Source of the DNA: an uncultured Atopobiaceae bacterium
GTDB taxonomy: Bacteria; Actinomycetota; Coriobacteriia; Coriobacteriales; Atopobiaceae
Length of the DNA: 64,000 nucleotides
Assembly: GCA_944320975.1 (NCBI GenBank)
Contig: CALUJM010000002.1
Location: 1 to 64,000 of the forward strand
Direction: 5' to 3'
Below the pieces are notes generated by a model. It ran no database searches and was not told the origin of the DNA. It saw only the letters and a list, made by a program, of their open reading frames with translations. Of this stretch, positions 51,655 to 58,878 are shown one piece after another. A program made the position numbers and the translations under genes. Numbering within the stretch: the stretch's first letter is position 1; each line of letters starts with the position of its first letter.

Positions 51655-52947
51655 CTAGATCGTGAACTCGGCGAAGGCGGCGTCCACGTCCTTCTCGCCC
51701 GCGGCCACGGCGGGTGCGCTCACGGCGCCCGCAAACGCGTCCGAGCGCAGCAGCGCGTCGACGTCCGTCCCGGGGTTTTGGCACACGATGTCGAGAAGCT
51801 CGATGAAGTCGCGTATGACCTCGCGCGGCGTGAGGTGGGTGTCCGCGCCGACGCGGCCGAACTCCACCTGCAGGAAGCTCACGAGCTGCGCCTCCGTGAG
51901 CGTGCGCTCGTAGCCGAAGTAGCCGGCGTGGATGTCCGCGAGCTTCTCGATGAGGACGAGCAGCTCCTCGTAGGTGAGCGGCTCCAGGTGGATGACCGGA
52001 GCGAGAAGGTCCGCGAGACCGGCGCTCGCAAAGCGTCCCTGGGTGAGGCGGCTGCGCAGGGCCTCGTAGGAGAAGACGCCGCGGCGGCGGTCCTCGATGG
52101 ACTGCGGCGTTCCGCCCATGATGATGCCGAGGTGGCGCGCCTTGCCCTGGAGCGTGTCGTTGTACATGGTGAGGATCTTCTCGTAGTTGTACTGGCGCGA
52201 CGTGGCGTTGGGGATTTTGTAGAGGTTCACCAGCTCGTCGATGAGCACGATGAGGCCCTGGTAGCCGGCGCCCACGAGGAACTGGGCGAAGAGCTTGAGG
52301 TACTCGTACCAGGTGTCGTCTGTGATGCAGGCGTTGACGCCGAGCTCCCCGCGCGCCTCGGTCTTGGTGCGGAACTCGCCGCGCAGCCACTTGACCACGC
52401 CGGCGCGGCGCTCGTCGTCCTCCTCGAGGCTCGCGCTCCAGTAGAGCCTGAGCACCTGCGAGAAGTCAAAGCCGCAGACGAGCTCCTGGATGGGGGAGAG
52501 CTGCGCAGCGAGCGCGGCCTCGGGGTCGGCCTCGTCGCGCAGGGCGGCGACCCAGCGGTCGAGCACGAGCTGGAGCGCCCCGCCCTCGGGGCGCGTCTTG
52601 GTGGAGAGGTTGCGCACAAGCTCGCGGTAGGTGGCGAGGCCCTGGCCCTGCCCGCCCTGGAGGCGCCGCTCGGGGGAGAGGTCGGCGTCCGCCACCACGA
52701 AGCCCTTGCCCATGGCGTGCGTGCGGATGGTCTGCAGCAGGAAGCTCTTGCCGGCGCCGTAGCGGCCCACGAGGAAGCGGAAGCTCGCGCCGCCGTCCGC
52801 CACGAGGTCCAGGTCGTGCAGCAGCGCGCCGATCTCGCGCTCGCGCCCCACGGTGACGTAGGGCAGCCCGATGCGCGGCACGACGCCGCCCTTGAGCGAG
52901 TTGATGATGACCGCAGCAATGCGCTTGGGAACCCGTGCCTCGCCCAT
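51655..52947 (-). CDS. DUF2791 (BrxD-like) ATP-binding protein
   Basis: A 430-residue P-loop protein: FLVGRYGAGKSFLLQTIR (Walker A, around residue 60), then GLIVLIDELVNLYKIPN (Walker B, around residue 237) and GIIMGGTPQSIEDRRRG (sensor region). This is the DUF2791 family that includes BrxD of type 2 BREX, which also pairs with an Lhr-like helicase (BrxHI). The C-terminal tail holds AAGEKDVDAAF, encoded by one exact 13-mer. GAGAGGAG precedes the ATG at 52947. No PglX methylase or PglZ is nearby, so this is not a BREX locus. Confidence 0.87.
   Translation of the reverse strand: MGEARVPKRIAAVIINSLKGGVVPRIGLPYVTVGREREIGALLHDLDLVADGGASFRFLVGRYGAGKSFLLQTIRTHAMGKGFVVADADLSPERRLQGGQGQGLATYRELVRNLSTKTRPEGGALQLVLDRWVAALRDEADPEAALAAQLSPIQELVCGFDFSQVLRLYWSASLEEDDERRAGVVKWLRGEFRTKTEARGELGVNACITDDTWYEYLKLFAQFLVGAGYQGLIVLIDELVNLYKIPNATSRQYNYEKILTMYNDTLQGKARHLGIIMGGTPQSIEDRRRGVFSYEALRSRLTQGRFASAGLADLLAPVIHLEPLTYEELLVLIEKLADIHAGYFGYERTLTEAQLVSFLQVEFGRVGADTHLTPREVIRDFIELLDIVCQNPGTDVDALLRSDAFAGAVSAPAVAAGEKDVDAAFAEFTI
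51688..51700 (-). repeat. Repeated 13-mer GGGCGAGAAGGAC
   Basis: In the C-terminal tail of the DUF2791 ATPase, encoding GEKD. Confidence 0.8.
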
Positions 52948-53012
52948 GCGCGCTCCTCTCCACGTCTGATGGGAGGCTATTCTAGCACAAGTGTTCGATT
53001 GTAGGGGCGTTG

Positions 53013-54572
53013 TCACAGCGCCGCGCGCACATCGTCGACGTAGTCTTCCACCAGCGCGGGCGACCCCGTCTCGTCAAACTCCAGGACGGTGTCTCCCACC
53101 AGGTCGAAGAGCTTCTCGTTGATCGCGTCGACGAGCAGGTCGGCCTGCGCCGCCTGCGCCGACCGCCCGGCGAGAAGGTCGTCGAGCAGCTCCCGTTCCT
53201 CGGCGGTGAGCCCCAGGTCGTCGTTCTTCTCGGCCTGCGCCGACATTGCGGGCTCGGGCACGGCCGGCCCTGCGGCCGCGGCCGCGGGCTCCTCCTCGCG
53301 CTCCTCGTCCACGAGCAGGGCCTCGCGGGTCACGGCGGCGGCCGAGCGGATCCCCGCGAGCTTGGAGAGGTCGATCTCCACGCGCACGGGCGCATGTGCC
53401 TCCCGCCACGTCAGGTAGTCGCGGATCTCTCGGTCGATGAGCTGTGTCAGGTACTTGGGGTCGCCGCGCTCCTTGAGGGGGTGGGGGTAGTCCAGCGCCG
53501 TCCGGAGCTGTCGGTCGACGGCGCGCAGGACCTGGCCGAGCTTGGCGCTGCGACCGCCCCCGTCGTGCAGGGCCGTGCAGGTCCAGATGCCGCCGCGGCA
53601 CTCGTAGGTTCGGGTCTCGCCCAGGTGGTAGACGCAGTCCGCATGCTTGCCTCCCGGGTAGAAGACCGCCGAGGCGAACATGAGGTGGGGCATCGGGCGG
53701 CGGGCTCCGAACAGGTTCTCGACGAGGTCCTGGCTGCGGCTTCCGTGGTAGTAGCGAACGAGCCGGTCGAAGACGGCGCGCACCACGTCGCGCACGGCGT
53801 CGGGCTCGTCGCGGTAGAGGCGTGACTCGCGGAGCCGATGGGTCGAGACGGCGTCGAGGGCGCTGAGCAGGCCTTCGTTCGACTCCTGTTCCGCCCCGAA
53901 GGCGTGCGGCGCCCTGCGTCCGCCGCGAGCGGGCGACTGAGCGAGCACGGTTTGCTGGGCGCAGGCGAGCACGCCGACGGCGCGATCGTGCTCCACGTCA
54001 GCGAAGGGCAGGGCGAGCGCCGGGTCAAGATCGTGGTAGACCGCGTAGTCCACGAGCCAGGGGCGCACATAGCGGTCGAGCGTCGGGTCGAGCTCGCGAT
54101 ATGCTTGCCAGAACGTCTCGATGGCGCGGAATGCCGGCTCGCCCGCCTCGGCGCCGATGCCGTTGATGAGCTCGTAGAGGTACACGTAGGCAAACGACGT
54201 CGAGGTTTTCTCGACCTCGCCGCGCCGGACCTTCGCACGCCAGGTGAAGTATCCTCTGAGCTGGTGGTTGTCCATCACGTCGTAGGTGGGGAAGTAGCTC
54301 TGGAACGTTCCGGCGTAGGGGCAGTCGTCCTCGTAGCCCGCCATGAGGCGGCCCTGCTCGACGAACAGGCGGGCGTCGGTCCATGACCGCGCTTCGGGGC
54401 GGTGGGCGAGTGCGCGCATCTGGCGGATGGGTTCGGGCAGGTAGCTCGCGAGCTGTGACCCGCGCATGAGGATGGGCTCGCTGCCATAGACCTTCGAGCT
54501 GGCGAAGGCGCGGCCCGCCTTGGCGCGGCTGGCAGCGACGATCTGCTCGATGATGCGGTCGATGTCGGCCAT
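53013..54572 (-). CDS. TerB_N/TerB_C-type protein
   Basis: A 519-residue protein, first gene of the operon. The N-terminal 230 residues include FVEQGRLMAGYEDDCPYAGT, FPTYDVMDNHQLRGYFTWRA and AYVYLYELINGIG, diagnostic of the TerB_N domain. The C-terminal 90 residues, after an Ala/Glu/Pro linker, match TerB_C (VEDYVDDVRAAL). The linker carries AEKNDDL, encoded by a near copy of the repeated 12-mer. GAGGGGGTGAC precedes the ATG. TerB_N/TerB_C proteins linked to an ATPase and a helicase have been noted in surveys of tellurite-resistance-related systems and are predicted to act in phage or stress response. Confidence 0.83.
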   Translation of the reverse strand: MADIDRIIEQIVAASRAKAGRAFASSKVYGSEPILMRGSQLASYLPEPIRQMRALAHRPEARSWTDARLFVEQGRLMAGYEDDCPYAGTFQSYFPTYDVMDNHQLRGYFTWRAKVRRGEVEKTSTSFAYVYLYELINGIGAEAGEPAFRAIETFWQAYRELDPTLDRYVRPWLVDYAVYHDLDPALALPFADVEHDRAVGVLACAQQTVLAQSPARGGRRAPHAFGAEQESNEGLLSALDAVSTHRLRESRLYRDEPDAVRDVVRAVFDRLVRYYHGSRSQDLVENLFGARRPMPHLMFASAVFYPGGKHADCVYHLGETRTYECRGGIWTCTALHDGGGRSAKLGQVLRAVDRQLRTALDYPHPLKERGDPKYLTQLIDREIRDYLTWREAHAPVRVEIDLSKLAGIRSAAAVTREALLVDEEREEEPAAAAAGPAVPEPAMSAQAEKNDDLGLTAEERELLDDLLAGRSAQAAQADLLVDAINEKLFDLVGDTVLEFDETGSPALVEDYVDDVRAAL

Positions 54573-54630
54573 GTCACCCCCTCGTTGCCCTTTGCGCCAT
54601 GATACCTGTGCGCCACGATCGCGCGCTTCG

Positions 54631-54860
54631 TGCATAATCGACCTTCAGTCCATATAACTCCGATGGCAAATTCAAAATCGACCTTCGGTCCATGGAAAAA
54701 AGGGCCATTGAGCTGGGTTGAATCTCATGGGACAGTCTCTTCCTTGTATTTTTGAAACTATCAGTGTTGAGTAAAGGAGCGCAGGGCCAAGAGGCCATGG
54801 ACTGAAGGGCGATTTTGCATTCGACCAACGCGAAATATGGACTGAAGGCCGATTTTGCAT
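54631..54860. repeat. Type F element
   Basis: About 230 bases bounded by four copies of TGCAAAATCGRCCTTCAGTC plus CAT: two direct copies at 54631-54653 and 54672-54695, and two inverted at 54795-54820 and 54835-54860. The AT-rich centre, around TTGTATTTTTGAAACTATC, contains no credible gene; short frames here merely translate the repeat (starting MQNRPSVH). Confidence 0.85.
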
Positions 54861-54864
54861 CGTG

Positions 54865-55626
54865 TCAGCGCTCGCCGCGCACGAAGACGAGTGTCGCCTC
54901 GTCCGAGCGGGCTTCGTCCAGCGAGTAGCCGCGCTCCGCGAAGCCGCGCAGTTCCGCGGGACTCATGACGCCGCGCTCCGCGCACCAGCGTATGAAGGTC
55001 CCGCGCGCCGCCTTGGCCTCGGTCGCGGGCTGGCGCAGGCGGCCGTCGCGCAGGACCCCGAAAAGACAGGTCAGGACCTGCGGTCCTCCCGGTCGCGCGA
55101 AGGGCGTGACGGCGCGCGCGTACTCGACCGACGCGACGTTGACGATGAGGTCGCAGCCCTCCGCGGCGAGCGACTCGTAGAGGGAATCGCTCCAGAACGC
55201 GTAGAGATCCCGCGCGCCGCCGACGGAGAGGCGCGCCTTCATCTCCAGGCGATAGGGGACGACGCCGTCGAGCGGTCGCAGCACCCCGTAGAGGCCGGAG
55301 AGGATGCGCAGGTGCCCGTCGAGCCAGGCGAGCTCGCGCTCGTCCATGACCTCGGGGGCCATGTGCGTGTACTGGATTCCCTCGTAGGCGATCGCCGCGG
55401 AGGTGACGCCTCGCGCGAGGTCCATCTCCCGGAGCCGATCGTAGTTGAGGTCGGCGAGCCGGTCGCTGCAGTTCCAGAGCGCCTGCGCCTGGTCGCGCGA
55501 GAGCCCTTTCAGCGCGCGCACGATTTGCTGGGCGCGGTCGAGGAATGCCGGCTCGCGCACCGGCCAGGGCGGCGCGTCCTGAACCCGCATCTTCTTTGCG
55601 GGCGAGGTGATGATTCTGATCTCCAA
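54865..55626 (-). CDS. yaaA: YaaA-family (DUF328) peroxide-stress protein
   Basis: A 253-residue protein matching YaaA: IITSPAKKM at the N-terminus, GLYGVLRPLDGVVPYRLEM in the middle and EAKAARGTFIRWCAERG in the C-terminal half. In E. coli YaaA lowers free iron during hydrogen peroxide stress, and its fold contains a DNA-binding-like helix-hairpin. Length is typical. The stop codon is four bases from the type F element. It is divergent from the spermidine-synthase-like gene, with 68 bases between. Confidence 0.9.
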   Translation of the reverse strand: MEIRIITSPAKKMRVQDAPPWPVREPAFLDRAQQIVRALKGLSRDQAQALWNCSDRLADLNYDRLREMDLARGVTSAAIAYEGIQYTHMAPEVMDERELAWLDGHLRILSGLYGVLRPLDGVVPYRLEMKARLSVGGARDLYAFWSDSLYESLAAEGCDLIVNVASVEYARAVTPFARPGGPQVLTCLFGVLRDGRLRQPATEAKAARGTFIRWCAERGVMSPAELRGFAERGYSLDEARSDEATLVFVRGER

Positions 55627-55694
55627 GCGGCCTCCCTCGGTCGCGCACGTCGCGGCGGCTGGCTATCATTATCGCCGAGACGAGGGGAGGGCGC

Positions 55695-56558
55695 ATGAGG
55701 GGCGAGAAGAACGTGCGGGTCGCGTTGGCATTCGCGTGCGCGACCCTGACGGCAGCGGCGGCTCGCTGGCTCTGGCGCGTGCGACCTCATCTCGTGCGCA
55801 CGACGGCAGGGCCCGCGCTCGTCTACACCGCGCGCGATGACGCCGGCGAGCGGGTGAGGGTTCTGCGCACGGGCGGCGTCTTCCAGTCGGCAACCTACCT
55901 CGACGACCGCCGGATGGAGCCGGTCTTTGCGTACTACCGGGCCTTTGGCCGGCTCTTCGAGCTGCGGCCCGACGCCCGCCGCGTCCTTGCTATCGGCGGG
56001 GGAGGGTTCGCGTTCCCCAAGCTCGTCGCGGCGGAGCACCCTGGCGTCCGCACCGACGTCGTGGAGATCGACCCTGCGGTCATCGACCTCGCACGACGCT
56101 GGTTCTTCCTCGACGAGGCGGTCGCGCTCGCCCATGCGGGCGGCGGCGAGCTGCGCGTCATCTGCGACGACGGGCGCGCCTTCCTCGAGGGTGGCGCCGG
56201 TCCCTACGACGCGGTCGTGCTCGACGCCTTCGTCGGCGCGGAGCCGGTGCGCGAACTCGCTACCGTCGAGGCCCTGCGGGCGGTCCGTCGCGCCCTTGCG
56301 CCGGGCGGTATCTGCCTTGCGAACGTCGTGTCGTGCGGCGGCGGCGCGGACGTGAGCTTCCTGCGTTCCGTGGTGGCGACGGCGCTCATGGTCTTCTCGC
56401 ACGTCGAGGTGGCGCTGGCGACCGACGAGGAGCACGCCGGCGAGGACAACTACCTGGTCGTCGCATCCGACGGCGAGCTCGGCCTGTCCGACGCCATCCC
56501 GTATGACGAGGACTTCCTCGGCGAGGTCCTTCTCGACGTGACAATTAGGACAGGTTGA
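55695..56558 (+). CDS. Spermidine-synthase-like SAM-binding protein
   Basis: A 287-residue protein. One N-terminal hydrophobic helix (around residues 8-25) is followed by a SpeE-like Rossmann domain: RVLAIGGGGFAFPKL (around residue 96), VVEIDPAVIDLARRWF and YDAVVLDAFVGAEPV. The motifs fit the fold, but active-site residues for putrescine aminopropylation are not evident, so it may be a methyltransferase-like homologue. The final VTIRTG and TGA stop come from a type A repeat unit. Codons 2-6 (RGEKN) are encoded by an exact 13-mer. GAGGGGAGGG precedes the ATG. Confidence 0.8.
   Translation: MRGEKNVRVALAFACATLTAAAARWLWRVRPHLVRTTAGPALVYTARDDAGERVRVLRTGGVFQSATYLDDRRMEPVFAYYRAFGRLFELRPDARRVLAIGGGGFAFPKLVAAEHPGVRTDVVEIDPAVIDLARRWFFLDEAVALAHAGGGELRVICDDGRAFLEGGAGPYDAVVLDAFVGAEPVRELATVEALRAVRRALAPGGICLANVVSCGGGADVSFLRSVVATALMVFSHVEVALATDEEHAGEDNYLVVASDGELGLSDAIPYDEDFLGEVLLDVTIRTG
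55700..55712 (+). repeat. Repeated 13-mer GGGCGAGAAGAAC
   Basis: Codons 2-6 of the spermidine-synthase-like gene, upstream of its membrane helix. Confidence 0.8.
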
Positions 56559-56566
56559 ATTGTCAC
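56538..56566. repeat. Type A unit, single (half element)
   Basis: GTGACAATTAGGACAGGTTG followed by AATTGTCAC is one unit without its inverted partner, overlapping the 3' end of the preceding gene. It shows the monomer from which the palindromic copies are built. Confidence 0.9.
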
Positions 56567-56583
56567 ATCTAAGCGCATCTGAC

Positions 56584-56596
56584 TGAGATAATCTCA
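56584..56596. promoter_or_regulatory. Short perfect palindrome upstream of htpG
   Basis: TGAGAT-A-ATCTCA lies 54 bases before the htpG ATG. It could be an operator, but it does not match the HAIR/HspR consensus or the CtsR direct repeat I know. Confidence 0.35.
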
Positions 56597-56649
56597 AAAG
56601 GGGTAGACTACCTTTCGTTCAACAGGGCTGCACGAAAGGGGAGCGCCGC

Positions 56650-58674
56650 ATGCGCCAGTTCAAGACAGAGAGCAAGAAGCTGCTCGACCTCATGATCAAC
56701 TCCATCTACACCAACCGCGAGATCTTCCTGCGCGAGCTCGTCTCCAACGCGTCGGACGCGATCGACAAGCTCTACCTCAAGAGCCTCACGGACTCGTCGG
56801 TGCAGGTCGACCAGGCCAACCTCGCCATCAACGTGGCCTTTGACAAGGACGACCGCACCATCACCGTCTCCGACAACGGCATCGGCATGACCGAGGCCGA
56901 GCTCGAGGAGAACCTCGGCACCATCGCCCACTCCGGCTCCGAGGCCTTCAAGGAGGCCAACGCCGAGGCCCAGGGTGACGCCGTCGACATCATCGGCCGC
57001 TTCGGCGTGGGCTTCTACTCCGCCTTCATGGTCGCGCGCGAGGTCTCCGTCATCAGCCGCGCCTGGGGCTCGGACGAGTGCTTCCGCTGGACCTCCGACG
57101 GCATCGAGGGCTACACGATCGAGCCTGTCCCCGCCGATGACCCCGCCTATCGCCCGACCTGCGGCACCTCCGTCGTCATGGCCCTCAAGGAGAACGCCGA
57201 CGAGGCCAACTACGACGAGTTCCTCAGCGAGTGGAAGCTCCGCGAGCTCATCCGCCGCTACAGCAACTACGTGCGCTACCCCGTCCAGATGCTCGTGACC
57301 AAGAGCCGCGAGAAGGAGCGCCCCGCCGACGCCGGCGACGACTACAAGCCGGAGTGGGAGGACTACACCGAGCTCGAGACCATCAACTCGATGACCCCCA
57401 TCTGGAAGAAGCGCGGCTCCGAGGTCACCGACGAGGAGTATGCCGAGTTCTACAAGTCCACCTTCCACGACTGGGCGGACCCCGCGCGCACCTTCAGCCT
57501 CCACGCCGAGGGCACGCTCGAGTACGACGCGCTGCTGTTCATCCCCGGCCAGGCGCCCTTCGACCTCTACAGCCGCGACTACGAGAAGGGCCTCGAGCTC
57601 TACAGCTCCAACGTCCTGATCATGGAGAAGTGCGCCGACCTGCTGCCCGACTACTACAACTTCGTCCGCGGCGTCGTGGACTCCGCTGACGTCTCCCTCA
57701 ACATCAGCCGCGAGACGCTCCAGCAGACCCGCCAGCTCCAGGCCATGGCGCGCCGCATCGAGAAGAAGATCACCTCCGAGCTCGAGGCCATGCGAAACGA
57801 CGACCGCGAGGCCTACGAGAAGTTCTTCGACAACTTCGGCCGCGGCCTCAAGTACGGCATCTACTCGAGCTACGGCATGAAGGCCGACGAGCTCGCCGGG
57901 CTGCTGCTGTTCTGGAGCGCGCGCGAGCAGAAGATGGTCACGCTGCAGGAGTACGTGGCCGCCATGCCCGAGGGCCAGAAGGCGATCTACTACGCCGCCG
58001 GCGACGACCGCGAGCGCCTGGCCAAGATGCCCGTGGTGGAGGCCGTGCTCACCAAGGGCTACGACGTCCTTCTCTGCACGCAGGACGTGGACGAGTTCTG
58101 CTTCCAGGCCATGCGCGAGTTCACGGCAAAGGGCCTGCCCAAGACCTACGCCGACGACGCCGCGCGCGAGGCGGCGGAGAAGGCCGTGGCCGACGGCGCC
58201 GAGCCCGAGGTCGAGGACCGCACGGTCGAGCTCAAGAACGTGACCTCCGGCGACCTGGACCTCGCGAGCGATGAGGAGAAGAAGGAGGCCGAGGAAGCCA
58301 CCAAGGCAAACGAGGGCCTGTTCGGCGCCATGAAGGACGCGCTGGGCGAGAAGGTCGAGAAGGTCGCGGTGTCCACGCGCCTGGCCGCCGACGGCGCGCC
58401 GGCCGTGATCACCTCCGAGGGCCCGCTCAGCCTGGAGATGGAGAAGGTCCTCGCGTCCGGCCCCGAGGCCGGCCAGGCCCCCAAGGCCGTCCGCGTGCTC
58501 GAGGTCAACTCCAAGCACCCGGTCTTCGAGAAGCTCCGTTCCGCGCAGGAGGCGGGCGATGCCGAGAAGGTCAAGCTCTACGCGGGCCTGCTCTACAACC
58601 AGGCCCTGCTCGTCGAGGGCATCCTGCCCGAGGACCCCGTGGCCTTCGCCTCCCAGGTCTGCGAGCTCATGTAG
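56650..58674 (+). CDS. htpG: Hsp90 chaperone HtpG
   Basis: A 674-residue Hsp90. The ATPase domain has LRELVSNASDAIDKL (Glu and Asn for ATP/Mg), VSDNGIGMTEAEL, and GRFGVGFYSAFMVA. The middle and C-terminal dimerisation domains follow (NISRETLQQTRQLQAM). An acidic/Glu-rich insertion (around residues 510-560) precedes the C-terminal domain. Hsp90 folds client proteins in the cytosol, especially under heat stress. AAAGGGGAG precedes the ATG. Confidence 0.95.
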   Translation: MRQFKTESKKLLDLMINSIYTNREIFLRELVSNASDAIDKLYLKSLTDSSVQVDQANLAINVAFDKDDRTITVSDNGIGMTEAELEENLGTIAHSGSEAFKEANAEAQGDAVDIIGRFGVGFYSAFMVAREVSVISRAWGSDECFRWTSDGIEGYTIEPVPADDPAYRPTCGTSVVMALKENADEANYDEFLSEWKLRELIRRYSNYVRYPVQMLVTKSREKERPADAGDDYKPEWEDYTELETINSMTPIWKKRGSEVTDEEYAEFYKSTFHDWADPARTFSLHAEGTLEYDALLFIPGQAPFDLYSRDYEKGLELYSSNVLIMEKCADLLPDYYNFVRGVVDSADVSLNISRETLQQTRQLQAMARRIEKKITSELEAMRNDDREAYEKFFDNFGRGLKYGIYSSYGMKADELAGLLLFWSAREQKMVTLQEYVAAMPEGQKAIYYAAGDDRERLAKMPVVEAVLTKGYDVLLCTQDVDEFCFQAMREFTAKGLPKTYADDAAREAAEKAVADGAEPEVEDRTVELKNVTSGDLDLASDEEKKEAEEATKANEGLFGAMKDALGEKVEKVAVSTRLAADGAPAVITSEGPLSLEMEKVLASGPEAGQAPKAVRVLEVNSKHPVFEKLRSAQEAGDAEKVKLYAGLLYNQALLVEGILPEDPVAFASQVCELM

Positions 58675-58680
58675 CGGCGC

Positions 58681-58701
58681 GGCGCCCGACGGGCGCCTTT
58701 G
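58681..58701 (+). terminator. Weak terminator after htpG
   Basis: GGCGCCC-GAC-GGGCGCC followed by TTTGAT, seven bases after the htpG stop. The T-run is short. Confidence 0.55.
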
Positions 58702-58860
58702 ATGCGGGCCGCGAGGGTATGTACACCTGCCGCGCAGGGTATGTACACCTCGCGGCCCGCATTGTTGCTTTGAACAGGTCGCCTACCTGCGGATATGCGA
58801 GAAGAGCCAGCGGGCAGGGTGTACATACCCTCAAGGCGGGGTGCACATACCCTCGGGAGG
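58702..58860. repeat. Type G element
   Basis: AGGGTATGTACACCT occurs twice direct (58714-58728, 58736-58750) and twice inverted (58816-58831, 58838-58853). The first pair is enclosed by 15-base arms ATGCGGGCCGCGAGG and complement (58702-58716, 58748-58762). The layout, two direct plus two inverted copies, parallels the type F element. Confidence 0.85.
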
Positions 58861-58878
58861 TGCCCTCCGCGGCGGGCG

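Noticed and set aside
49263..54572. A BREX or DISARM locus
   Set aside because: The ATPase and helicase resemble BrxD and BrxHI, but there is no PglX-type or other methylase, PglZ phosphatase, PglW kinase or DrmB-like gene in the window.
54672..54860. A small minus-strand frame starting MQNRPSVH
   Set aside because: It is entirely inside the type F repeat; the same peptide start appears wherever the repeat is translated.
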